Source: Gordonibacter sp. An230
GTDB taxonomy: Bacteria; Actinomycetota; Coriobacteriia; Coriobacteriales; Eggerthellaceae
DNA length: 64,000 nucleotides
Assembly (NCBI RefSeq): GCF_002159915.1
Contig: NZ_NFJP01000007.1
Span: forward strand, 62,001-126,000
Direction: 5' to 3'
Shown here one piece after another: positions 9,413-20,412 of the stretch. Every line of letters starts with the position of its first letter. The stretch's first letter is position 1. A program made the translations under genes and the position numbers. The notes under the pieces are model-generated. The model ran no database searches. It worked only from the letters and a program-made list of their open reading frames with translations, and had not been told where the DNA came from.

Positions 9413-9946
9413 TTACTCCGCGGCGTTCTCGATCTCGACGCTTTCGATCACATCGCCGACGCGCAGCTGGCCGATCACGTCCAAGCCTTCGACGGTCTGC
9501 CCGAACACCGTGTAGCCCGAGTCGAGCATGGGTTGGGCGCCCAGGCACAGGTAGAACTGGGAGCCAGCGGAGTTGGGATCCTGCGAGCGAGCCATGGCGA
9601 GCGAACCGTCAAGGTGCTTGTTGTGGGGGTTCGTGGAGAACTCCTCCTTGATGGAGTAGCCCGGTCCTCCGGTGCCGAGGCCCGCAAACGGGTTGCCGGC
9701 CTTCTTCACGACCTCTTCGGAGGAGAGGTCGCGGGTGTTGGGGCATCCGCCCTGGATGACGAACCCGGGAACGTGGCGGTGGAACTTCAGGTTGTCGTAA
9801 AAGCCCTTGCGCGCCAGCTCGACGAAGTTGCCCACGTGGATGGGGGCGTCTTTGCCGGCCAGCTGAACGCGGATGTCGCCTTTCGACGTCTTGATGACGG
9901 CGATCTCCTCGCCGGTCGGCTGGTATTCGGGGGTGTACTGCGCCAT
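9413..9946 (-). CDS. Cyclophilin-type peptidyl-prolyl cis-trans isomerase
   Basis: Catalyses proline isomerisation during protein folding. The 177-residue protein carries the cyclophilin signature residues: FHRHVPGFVIQGG holds the active-site arginine and the downstream GSQFYLCLG loop is conserved. No signal peptide is visible, so it is cytoplasmic. A good AAAAGGAG ribosome binding site precedes the ATG, and it probably heads a two-gene unit with the TPR protein. Confidence 0.93.
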   Translation of the reverse strand: MAQYTPEYQPTGEEIAVIKTSKGDIRVQLAGKDAPIHVGNFVELARKGFYDNLKFHRHVPGFVIQGGCPNTRDLSSEEVVKKAGNPFAGLGTGGPGYSIKEEFSTNPHNKHLDGSLAMARSQDPNSAGSQFYLCLGAQPMLDSGYTVFGQTVEGLDVIGQLRVGDVIESVEIENAAE

Positions 9947-10595
9947 GGAGCGGCTCCTTTTCGTTTCTCATCTATCGTGCGCCCACGCGAAACGGGGCGA
10001 TTGGCGTCGCATGCAAGGACGAAGTTTAGCAGGTCGAAGCCGCCCGTTCGGAAAAATCGTAGAACATCCACGTCGCAGCCGCGCGCCCGACGGACAACCG
10101 CGCCCGATGCGAAAGGGACGCGTTCGCGGCGCACCGCCATGCGGAAAAGACGGCAAGGAGGCACCGCCCCTTGCCAAGCCCCCTCGTCGTCTCGGATCGG
10201 CTTTTCGCCCAAAGCGAGATCCCCGCCAGCGCCGATCGCCTCGAACCGAGCTCCCGCGCGCATCTCGCACAAGCATTCCGCAGGGCCAGGTTCGCAAGGC
10301 GAACCGGGCAAAGGCGCCTTCCCTCGCGCCCGTCTCGACGCCCTTGCGCTCGCGTCCGACCCGACGACCTTGTGACCCATCGAACCCCCATGAGCGCTGG
10401 CCACCTCGTCGACGTCATCGAGATTCCGGCCAACCGACGCCTGGCGATCAGGAATTCCCCAGATTCGGAAACGAGAGACGGGGTCGTGCGAAAAAGCCGC
10501 CGAGAAGTGAGAGAAGAACCGCTCGCCCGTTGTCCGACGAGCCGTTTGGATGCGAGCCGAGGGCAGATCGCGCCCCTGCGCCGCCTATGGCGATG
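9947..10595. other. Gene-free GC-rich interval
   Basis: About 650 bp between the cyclophilin promoter and tRNA-Arg. The open frames present are arginine/proline-rich without ribosome binding sites and match no family I recognise. I find no clear terminator for the tRNA here. Confidence 0.5.
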
Positions 10596-10671
10596 TGGTG
10601 CCCTTGACAGGATTCGAACCTGCGGCTTTCTGCTCCGGAGGCAGACGCTCTATCCCCTGAGCTACAAGGGC
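10596..10671 (-). tRNA. tRNA-Arg, anticodon CCG
   Basis: A 76-nt cloverleaf with acceptor stem GCCCTTG/CAAGGGC, a D-arm GCTC...GAGC, anticodon loop CTCCGGA (anticodon CCG, reading CGG), a T-arm with GGTTCGAATCC, discriminator A and an encoded CCA end. Confidence 0.96.
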
Positions 10672-10681
10672 ACGGACGGAG

Positions 10682-10687
10682 ATTATA
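10682..10687 (-). promoter_or_regulatory. -10 box of tRNA-Arg
   Basis: A perfect TATAAT on the minus strand, 10 bp upstream of the tRNA 5' end, so the precursor would carry only a few leader bases. Confidence 0.7.
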
Positions 10688-10736
10688 CGCTATCATGGTG
10701 GAAAACGGAAAAACAATGCAAGGAATCCCCACGATC

Positions 10737-12080
10737 ATGAAGCAGATCATCACGATAGAGCGCATGGGCTACGGCGCCGAGGCGGTCGGGAGGCTGGAAA
10801 ACGGCAAAACGGCGTTCGTCGAAGGCGGCGCGCCCGGCGACGTCGCACTGATCGACGTCTTCGAGGAAAAGCCGTCCTTCGCCCGCGCGCGCATAGCGAG
10901 GCTCGTCGAGCCTTCCACTCTGCGCGTCGAGCCCCTTTGCCCGCACGCGGCGCTGTGCGGCGGCTGCCCATGGGCGCACTTGTCCTATGCCGCCCAGCTC
11001 GACGCGAAGCGCGCCAACGTCGTGGCGGCGCTCGCACGCACGGCCCGCCTCGACGAGAAGCGCGCCGACGAGCTCGTGCGCCCCTGCCTGCCGAGCAAGC
11101 GGCAGTGGGGCTACCGCAACAAGCTCGAGCTGAGCGCGACCTTCGACGGACGCGGAGCGCTCCATTTGGGGTTTCATCGCGAAGGCACGCACGACGTCGT
11201 CGCAGTCGACTCCTGCCCCGCAGCAAGCTCCCCCATCGCGAGGGCCCCGAAGGCGCTGCGAGGCGCGCTCAGGTTCGCCCAAGGCTCGCAAGACCTCGGC
11301 ATCTACCGGGTCGGCGTGCGCGGCAGCGTTCGCACGCGCGCCGTGGAGATCGCGCTGTGGACGAGGCCGAGGGCGTTTCCGCGCGGGCACGTGGCGAAGA
11401 CGCTCAAAAGCGCCCTCAAGGCCACGAGCATCGTGCGCGTCATGGCCGACCCCGGCAAGGCGCGCAAGATCAAGGGCCTCGAAACGCTCGACGGCAGGGG
11501 CTGCTGGGAGGAGCGGCTGGGCGAGGCACGCTATCTGACGAGCGCCCCGTCGTTCTTCCAAGTGAACACCGCGCAAGCCGAAAAGCTCGTCGCGCGCGTC
11601 GTCGAAGGGCTGGGCGGCCGCATGGGCGAAAACGGGCCAGAAGGGCTGAACGGCCTTCTGGTGGCCGACCTCTACGCCGGTGGCGGCACGTTCTCGATTC
11701 CGCTCGCGCAGGCGGGCGCCGATGTGCTGGCCGTGGAATCCGCAGGCTCGTCAGTGCGCGACCTTCGGCGCAACGCCGACTTGAACGCCGTGGATGTCGA
11801 GGTGATCGGCGGCGATGCGGCACGGGAGCTGCCGGAGCTCGGAGGCCTCGATGCGATCGTGGTGGATCCGCCGCGCGCAGGCCTCGCCGACGGCGTGGCG
11901 GAGAGCATCGCCGCGGCCGCTCCCGCGCGCGCGATCTACGTCAGCTGCAACCCGGCCACATGGGCCCGCGACGTCGCGCGCTTCGAACGCGAAGGGTACC
12001 GCCTGGTGAGCGCCCAGCCCGTCGACCTGTTCCCGCAAACCCATCACGTCGAGACCGTCGGCGTCTTCGAGCGCCTTTGA
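10737..12080 (+). CDS. rlmD: 23S rRNA (uracil-5-)-methyltransferase, RlmD/RumA type
   Basis: SAM-dependent RNA m5U methyltransferase. It begins with a TRAM-like RNA-binding domain (GYGAEAVGRL ... GAPGD), followed by the Fe-S motif CPHAALCGGCPW, the SAM loop DLYAGGGTFS, the DPPRAGL motif and the catalytic-cysteine motif YVSCNPATWARD. The target (U1939 in RlmD, U747 in RlmC) cannot be decided here. I place the start at ATG 10737, preceded by AAGGA; an in-frame ATG at 10695 would add 14 residues and could be leaderless. It diverges from tRNA-Arg. Confidence 0.9.
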   Translation: MKQIITIERMGYGAEAVGRLENGKTAFVEGGAPGDVALIDVFEEKPSFARARIARLVEPSTLRVEPLCPHAALCGGCPWAHLSYAAQLDAKRANVVAALARTARLDEKRADELVRPCLPSKRQWGYRNKLELSATFDGRGALHLGFHREGTHDVVAVDSCPAASSPIARAPKALRGALRFAQGSQDLGIYRVGVRGSVRTRAVEIALWTRPRAFPRGHVAKTLKSALKATSIVRVMADPGKARKIKGLETLDGRGCWEERLGEARYLTSAPSFFQVNTAQAEKLVARVVEGLGGRMGENGPEGLNGLLVADLYAGGGTFSIPLAQAGADVLAVESAGSSVRDLRRNADLNAVDVEVIGGDAARELPELGGLDAIVVDPPRAGLADGVAESIAAAAPARAIYVSCNPATWARDVARFEREGYRLVSAQPVDLFPQTHHVETVGVFERL

Positions 12081-12137
12081 CGGCATGCGGCGCTCCGCGC
12101 CGACCGATACCGCCCCGAGAACCTGAAAGGACCCGCC

Positions 12138-12716
12138 ATGATCTTGTCGGACGCAACCATAGAGAAACTGCTCGCCGAAGGCATGCTCTCCATCGAGCCG
12201 CTCGAGCCCGAGCAGATCCAGCCCGCGAGCGTGGACATCCGCCTCGGCAACACGTTCAGCATCATCGAGGACACGCCGAGCGGCATCGTGGGGCTTGAGG
12301 ACGAGATCGCCTACAAGTCCATCCACGCCGACCGCTACATCCTTCTGCCGGGCCAGTTTGTGCTGGCCACCACCATGGAGTACGTCCGGCTCGGAAACGA
12401 CCTGACCGCTTTCGTGGAAGGCCGAAGCTCACTTGGGCGCATGGGGCTGTTCGTGCAGAACGCCGGCTGGGTGGATCCGGGCTTCGAAGGGGAGATCACC
12501 CTCGAGCTGTTCAACGCGAACCGCTGCGCCCTTGAGTTGCGCGCTGGGCGGCGCGTGGGGCAGCTCGTGTTCGCCCGCATGGACGGCTCGGCGAAGAGCC
12601 CGTACGCGGGCAAGTACCAAGGGCAGCGCGGCGCGACGGGTTCGCGCGTGTACCTCGACCGCGAAGTCGGTCGCGAGCGCCTCGATCGCCCTGACGGCCC
12701 GCAAGCGCGCCGTTAG
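12138..12716 (+). CDS. dcd: dCTP deaminase
   Basis: Deaminates dCTP to dUTP for thymidylate synthesis; some relatives also hydrolyse dUTP to dUMP. The 192-residue trimeric-dUTPase-fold protein shows the signature GRSSLGRMG and the catalytic-glutamate region DPGFEGEITLEL. It has GAAAGGA before its ATG, sits 57 bp after rlmD on the same strand, and converges with gtrA. Confidence 0.95.
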   Translation: MILSDATIEKLLAEGMLSIEPLEPEQIQPASVDIRLGNTFSIIEDTPSGIVGLEDEIAYKSIHADRYILLPGQFVLATTMEYVRLGNDLTAFVEGRSSLGRMGLFVQNAGWVDPGFEGEITLELFNANRCALELRAGRRVGQLVFARMDGSAKSPYAGKYQGQRGATGSRVYLDREVGRERLDRPDGPQARR

Positions 12717-12720
12717 GGTG

Positions 12721-13154
12721 CTACTCGGCTTCGGGAAGCGCCCCTTCGAGCTCGTCCCCCGCATCGAGAAGCTTCTTGCGGGTGACGAAGTTCCACACCA
12801 TGACGAGGAACGTGGCTCCGATCTTCACGACGAGGTAATGGATGCCGACAAGTTCGACGCCGGCCCACATGCACAAATTGTTTATGGCAAGACCGATTAC
12901 CGACAGAGCAACGAAGATGGCGAACTCTCGCCGACGGCTCATGCCCTCCTTGTGAGTGAACACGTAGCGCATGGACGCAGCGTAGTTGAACGCGACCGAA
13001 ACGGTGAACGATACGGTAGCGCTCGCAAGGTAGTTCACGCCGAACACCTCGGTGAGCAACGCGAGCAGTCCATAGTCTATGGCGAACGCGACGACGCCCA
13101 CGACGCCGAACTTCATGATCTGGGCAACGAGCCTCTTCACGGGCGCACTCCCTT

Positions 13155-13158
<4 letters not shown>
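12721..13158 (-). CDS. GtrA-like polyprenyl-phosphate-sugar flippase family protein
   Basis: A 145-residue protein with four predicted membrane helices, matching the GtrA family (FGVVGVVAFAIDYG ... FNYAASMRYVF). Relatives flip undecaprenyl-phosphate-linked sugars or serve cell-wall glycan decoration. Its start overlaps the stop of the histidine kinase gene by four bases (ATGA), so the pair is co-translated. A GtrB/DPM1-like glycosyltransferase lies nearby at 15601 on the opposite strand, a plausible functional partner. Confidence 0.85.
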
Positions 13159-15413
<2,255 letters not shown>

Positions 15414-15600
15414 CGGAAGAGCGCCACCTCACCTCGTTGTCATGGGCGCGAGTATTCTACCACGCACCGAATCGAGCATCCTTACCGCACGTCAACGGCT
15501 CGCCCACCGCATTCCGTCTGAAAAATGACGCGCACGGCTGGCGCGAACCGCCCCGTTCGGGTAGGATGAAGCGGCTTACCGACACCGCAAGGAGCCTTCC

Positions 15601-16575
15601 GTGGAACAAACAGCTTACGCCCCCGAGACGCTCGAGCGCGCACCCCGCGTCGCCGTGCTCATCCCCTGCTACAACGAGGCCGTGACCATCGGCAAGGTGG
15701 TCGACGACTTCCGCCGGGTGCTGCCGGAGGCCACGGTGTACGTCTACGACAACAACTCCTCGGACGGCACGGGGGAGATCGCGCGCGAGCACGGGGCCGT
15801 GGTGCGCTGCGAGCGGCGCCAGGGCAAGGGCAACGTCGTGCGCCAGATGATGCGCGACATCGACGCGGACTACTACCTCATGGTGGACGGCGACGACACC
15901 TACCCGGCCGAGGCCGCGCCCGCGCTCCTCGCCCCGCTCATGGCCGACGAGGCCGACATGGTGGTGGGCGACCGCCTCTCCAACGGCACCTACGGCGAGG
16001 AGAACGACCGCGCCTTCCACGGCTTCGGCAACGACCTCGTGCGCGTGCTCATCAAGTGGATCTACGGCTTCGAGTTCTCCGACGTCATGACCGGCTACCG
16101 CGCCTACAACGCCGTGTTCGCCAAGACCATGCCGGTGCTCAGCCCCGGCTTCGAGATAGAGACGGAGCTCTCCATCCACGCGGTGGACAAGCGCTGGCGC
16201 ATCGCCGAGGTGCCCATCGACTACCGCGACCGCCCCGAGGGCTCGGAGAGCAAGCTCGACACGTTCTCCGACGGGTGCAAGGTGCTGCTCATGATCCTGT
16301 CGCTGTTCAAGGACTACCGGCCGCTGGCCCTCTTCAGCTGGGTGTCGCTCCTGTTCTGCGTGCTGGGGCTCGTGGCGGGCGTGCCCGTGATCGCGGAGTT
16401 CCTGGCGACGGGCCTCGTGCCGAAGCTGCCCTCCGCGCTTTTGGCCGTGGCGCTCGTGTTCATCGGCATCTTGAGCTTCACCTGCGGGCTCATCCTGGAC
16501 ACCGTGGTGAAGGGCACCCGCAAGGAGTACGAGCTCGAAGTGCTCAAGGCCTACGGGCATTACGGGCATCGCTGA
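15601..16575 (+). CDS. Family 2 glycosyltransferase, DPM1/GtrB-like
   Basis: Likely transfers a sugar to a polyprenyl-phosphate carrier. The GT-A domain starts with VAVLIPCYNEAVTIG and has the metal-binding motif MVDGDDTYP (residues 96-99). The last 90 or so residues contain two membrane helices, as in GtrB-like enzymes. The start is a GTG preceded by AAGGAG at ideal spacing; TAGGAT further upstream is a candidate -10. The divergent gtrA/kinase pair suggests a cell-envelope glycosylation role. The donor sugar cannot be told. Confidence 0.9.
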   Translation: MEQTAYAPETLERAPRVAVLIPCYNEAVTIGKVVDDFRRVLPEATVYVYDNNSSDGTGEIAREHGAVVRCERRQGKGNVVRQMMRDIDADYYLMVDGDDTYPAEAAPALLAPLMADEADMVVGDRLSNGTYGEENDRAFHGFGNDLVRVLIKWIYGFEFSDVMTGYRAYNAVFAKTMPVLSPGFEIETELSIHAVDKRWRIAEVPIDYRDRPEGSESKLDTFSDGCKVLLMILSLFKDYRPLALFSWVSLLFCVLGLVAGVPVIAEFLATGLVPKLPSALLAVALVFIGILSFTCGLILDTVVKGTRKEYELEVLKAYGHYGHR

Positions 16576-16787
16576 CGCTCCTTCCGGACGGTCGCTCGGC
16601 CGCCGCGCCGCCCGGAGGCGCCTCGGGGCCTGTTTACAGGTCGGTCGCGTCGTCGTGCTGCCTCCCCCCGCGCGCGGCCCCGACAACCCTCATGATAGCA
16701 GCGTTCCGTCGCGCTCACCCCGCACCTTCGTTACAGCCCCCAACCATTCGCAGGGGCTTCGAGGCGCGCCCGTCTGCGATACTAGAA

Positions 16788-16825
16788 GGTTCGGGCTTCC
16801 GGGGCGCTTCCCGGAAGCCCGAACC
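16788..16825. terminator. Perfect 16-bp hairpin between convergent genes
   Basis: GGTTCGGGCTTCCGGG pairs perfectly with its complement across a six-base loop. It lies between the ends of the glycosyltransferase and addA genes, where a bidirectional terminator is expected. Neither side has a U-tract. Confidence 0.6.
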
Positions 16826-16860
16826 GCATGAAGGGGTTCATTGTCGCCTGGTGCACTTTT

Positions 16861-19800
16861 TCACGAACGCTTCCGCGCTGCGAGAATGCGCGCTTCGAGA
16901 TCAGCGAGGTCGGAGATGGCGAAACGGTAGCGCACCTCCTCAAGATCTCCGTCCGGCGTTTCGCGCTCTACTCGCACGAAACGCAGCTCCACCTCCTCGA
17001 ACCCGCTCCTTAGAAGCGCGAAAGCGTAGCAGGCAGCCTGCAGCCCATGGCGCTCGCGAACCGAATCCAAAGGCTCGCCGCCCCGACCGCCCGTCTTATA
17101 GTCCACGACGAGAGCGCGCCCCTCGGCGCATGCGCCCCTCGAGCACAGAAGGTCGATCGCTCCCGCCAGGCGCGCGCCACCGACCGTCACGAGGAACGGA
17201 ACCTCCGCGCGGCACATCGGCCAAGAGAACGCCTCTGCGAACGTGGCGCTCGAGAGCCAGCGGGCGCACGCGGCCTCGAGACGCGCGCGCTGCGCCAAGG
17301 AAAGCCCGAAAGAGCGTTTGAGGGCGTCGAGATGCGCGGCATCGGGGAAGCCCCCCGTTTCCACGATCTGCTGAGCGGCTCGATGGAACGCAGCGCCGAG
17401 GCGGGTGGCGCGATCGGCGTCCATGCCGCCGAGCGCCCCAGTCCCCTCGATATCGGCATCCCCTTCGGAGGCGCCATCAAAACTGTCCGAGGAGAAAGCG
17501 GGCGCGATCGAGGAGTAAGAGAACACGTCCTCACGTCCGCCCCCCCAAAAGAGGCGGGGGATGCGGGCACGACCTCCCGCGGACGGGACGAAGAAGCGCT
17601 GCGTCGCAGCGTCGGATGCAGCGCGCACGTCCGCGTCGCCAGCCGCGGGCAGGACGTCGACCGACCGCACGGCGATGCGCTCGAACCGCGCAGGGCGCGT
17701 GCCCCCATACGCAAGCTCGGCCTCGCCTTCGGGGAAATCCTCGACACCGCAGAGCGCGCTGCGGATGTCGTCGACGAGCGGTGCGTAGGAGAAGGGTTTG
17801 CCCGGAGAAGGAGCCTTCGCGTCCATGGCAACGACAAGAGCCTCGCTCGCCCGCGTGAGCCCCACATAGAGCTTGCGACGCGCCTCGGCCAGTTCCTCGC
17901 AGGCGGCGCGATCGATAAGCGCAGACCGATAGGCCGCTTGCGAGCAGGAGCAAGACGCATCGACGCCGCCTTCCACGAACCGACGGGCGGCGATCACGTC
18001 GGAATCTTCGTCCTCGTCGCCGCCCGAAGAGGCGACAGCCCCCGCTACGCGCTTCGCAAGCCGGGGAAAGGCGTCGAGCGTCGATCCGGGCATGAGCGAG
18101 CCGCGCACGACCTCGCCGCAAGCCTCGACGACGAGCTTCGAGCCCGCGCGGCCCGCGTCCGCGAAGTCAGCCAGCGCGACGATGGGGAACTCGAGGCCCT
18201 TCGACGCGTGGATGGTCATGATCTTCACCACGTCGCCATCCGCGCCCGACAGCGCGCCAGGCGCCTCTTTGAGTCCCGCATCCAGCTCGTCGGAAAAGGC
18301 GCGCGCGACCGAAGCCGGTCCGAGCGGGCGCGCGCGTTCGATCTCCTCGACCAGGCGAATGGCCTTGAGCACGTTCGCCGCGCAAGCCACGCCGCACGCC
18401 CCCTTGCGCTCGAGGCGCGCCATCCATCCGGAACGCACGACCGCCTCGCGCAGCACCTCCGACGCCGGACGCGTGCGGATCGCATGACGCGCGCCATCGA
18501 TGAGGCGCAGCGCATGCGCGAGGCTCGGCGACAGCCCGTCCTCGCGTCCGACGAGACGCGCGAGGCCCTTGTCGAGATCGCGGCGACGCAGCTGCCCTGT
18601 CTCGGGGTCCTCCTCGGTGGAAAGCTCGAGGAAGTCGTCCGCCGACAGACGCGCCAGGTCGCTCGCGAGCACCTCGAAAAGCGCCGAAGTGTTCGCCGGG
18701 TTCGCAACGGCCTCCAGAAGGCGCTCAACCACACGCACCTCGGGAGCGGAGGCGAACAGCGAGCCGCCCGCGATGACGCATTCGAAACCCTCCTCGCGCA
18801 GCGCATCGGCGTACAACCCCGCACGCGACATCTTGCCCAGAAGCACCACCATCTCGCCCGCCGCGTGCCCGTCGTCCTTAAGGGCCGCGAAGCGCCGCGC
18901 GACGGCGCGCGCGCAGGCGCGCTTCGCATCGGCCGCGCCCACCCCCGTGCCGCGACCCGGCGGCAGCTCGGCCAGCACGAGGTCGATGCGGGGAGCGCGA
19001 CCCCGGTAGCGCGAGACGCGCGCCTCGCAGGGGGACAGCGACATGAACGCGCTCCCGAACACGTGAGGCTGTTCAAACACCCGGTCCACGAACGACAGCA
19101 CGTCGGCATGGCTGCGGAAGTTCCGGTTCAGTTCCACATAGCGCGCTCCCACCGCTTCGGAGCACATGACGCGCTTGTGCTCTTCGTACACACCCACGTC
19201 GGCGCCGCGGAAGCGGTAGATGGACTGCTGCGCGTCGCCCACCGTGCACAGACGCGAGAGGTTCGGGCCGGCCAAGCGCGCGATCATGTCGATCTGCAGC
19301 TGACTCGTGTCCTGGAACTCGTCAACCATCACAAGCTTGAAGCGCTGCTCGTATCGTCGAGCGATATCGGGATGCCCCTCAAGGGCCTCGAGCGTGCGTG
19401 AGAGCAGATCGTCGTTGTCGAGCGCGCAGGCCTCGCGCTTCGCCTCTTCGTAGCGGAAGCTCACGTCGGCGGCAAGATCGACGAGGGCGCTTGCGAACGG
19501 ACGAGCGAGCCCGAGCGCGATCTGGCAGACCACACGGTCGTAGACCGCCTGAAACGCCCTGACCGCGGGCTTCGCCACCGCCGCGAAGTTCCCGCCGATG
19601 CGCGCGCAATCCGCATCCACAATGCCCGCAAGAGCACGCAGCGCGACGTCCGCACCGTCCCCTTCTGCGCACTCCTCGCCGACTCCTCCTGCCAGAAACG
19701 CCTCGAGCGCCGAGGCGGCATCGGCCGCCTGGGCTCGAGCGCGCTCGGCCGTCGCGCTGCCCCCCGCACCCGCAAGCGCGCCTGCCGCCTCCTCGTAGGC

Positions 19801-20412
19801 TAGGAGAAGATCTCGCGCGAGAACGGAGGCTCGCTCGGACGTCGGTCCGAAGTCCAGCGCGTCGATCCCTCCGCGTTGCCCGGCCGCCTTGTCGATCAGG
19901 GCCTCGACCATCGACGCCACCGACGTCTCGTTCGGCATGCGCGAACGCGCTTTGTACTCGTCGAGGAGCGCGCGGTACGCATCGCCGCCCGCAGACAAGG
20001 CTGCGTCGATTGCCGTTTCTAGAAGGTCGGCGCGCTGCGCGTCGCCCACGATGCGAAACGCGGGATCGATGCCCAGCTCGAGCGCATGCGCCCTCAGGAT
20101 GCGCGCGCACATGCCATGGATCGTCGATATCCACGCGCCGTCCACCTTGAGAGCCTCGCCTCCCAGGCCCTCCGCTCGCAGCGTGCGCTTGACGCGCGCC
20201 TTGATCTCGGAGGCCGCCTTCTCTGTGAACGTGATGGCGAGCACCTCGTCGATGCCGTCTGCGGCAGGGCCGCTGTCCGGCAGAAGAGCGTAGGCGATGC
20301 GCTGCGTGAGCGTGAACGTCTTGCCCGAGCCCGCTCCCGCGGACACGAGCAAAGGGCCCTCCACGTGCTCCACGCTCGCGCGCTGGCCCGGCGTGCAGGC
20401 GTCGAGGTTCAT
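16861..20412 (-). CDS. addA: ATP-dependent helicase/nuclease AddA (RexA)
   Basis: UvrD-like helicase plus RecB-family nuclease subunit that processes double-strand breaks for recombination. Helicase motifs in order: SAGAGSGKT (Walker A), TFTEKAASEI, VMVDEFQDTS (Walker B), GDAQQSIYRFRG, LNRNFRSH, TIHASKGLEFP and YVGLTRASE. The C-terminal PD-(D/E)XK nuclease is visible as GAIDLL ... VVDYKTGG. I choose the ATG at 20410-20412 (MNLDACTPGQ), which overlaps the addB stop as ATGA; the frame is open upstream to 20457. The product has 1183 residues, normal for AddA. Confidence 0.95.
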   Translation of the reverse strand: MNLDACTPGQRASVEHVEGPLLVSAGAGSGKTFTLTQRIAYALLPDSGPAADGIDEVLAITFTEKAASEIKARVKRTLRAEGLGGEALKVDGAWISTIHGMCARILRAHALELGIDPAFRIVGDAQRADLLETAIDAALSAGGDAYRALLDEYKARSRMPNETSVASMVEALIDKAAGQRGGIDALDFGPTSERASVLARDLLLAYEEAAGALAGAGGSATAERARAQAADAASALEAFLAGGVGEECAEGDGADVALRALAGIVDADCARIGGNFAAVAKPAVRAFQAVYDRVVCQIALGLARPFASALVDLAADVSFRYEEAKREACALDNDDLLSRTLEALEGHPDIARRYEQRFKLVMVDEFQDTSQLQIDMIARLAGPNLSRLCTVGDAQQSIYRFRGADVGVYEEHKRVMCSEAVGARYVELNRNFRSHADVLSFVDRVFEQPHVFGSAFMSLSPCEARVSRYRGRAPRIDLVLAELPPGRGTGVGAADAKRACARAVARRFAALKDDGHAAGEMVVLLGKMSRAGLYADALREEGFECVIAGGSLFASAPEVRVVERLLEAVANPANTSALFEVLASDLARLSADDFLELSTEEDPETGQLRRRDLDKGLARLVGREDGLSPSLAHALRLIDGARHAIRTRPASEVLREAVVRSGWMARLERKGACGVACAANVLKAIRLVEEIERARPLGPASVARAFSDELDAGLKEAPGALSGADGDVVKIMTIHASKGLEFPIVALADFADAGRAGSKLVVEACGEVVRGSLMPGSTLDAFPRLAKRVAGAVASSGGDEDEDSDVIAARRFVEGGVDASCSCSQAAYRSALIDRAACEELAEARRKLYVGLTRASEALVVAMDAKAPSPGKPFSYAPLVDDIRSALCGVEDFPEGEAELAYGGTRPARFERIAVRSVDVLPAAGDADVRAASDAATQRFFVPSAGGRARIPRLFWGGGREDVFSYSSIAPAFSSDSFDGASEGDADIEGTGALGGMDADRATRLGAAFHRAAQQIVETGGFPDAAHLDALKRSFGLSLAQRARLEAACARWLSSATFAEAFSWPMCRAEVPFLVTVGGARLAGAIDLLCSRGACAEGRALVVDYKTGGRGGEPLDSVRERHGLQAACYAFALLRSGFEEVELRFVRVERETPDGDLEEVRYRFAISDLADLEARILAARKRS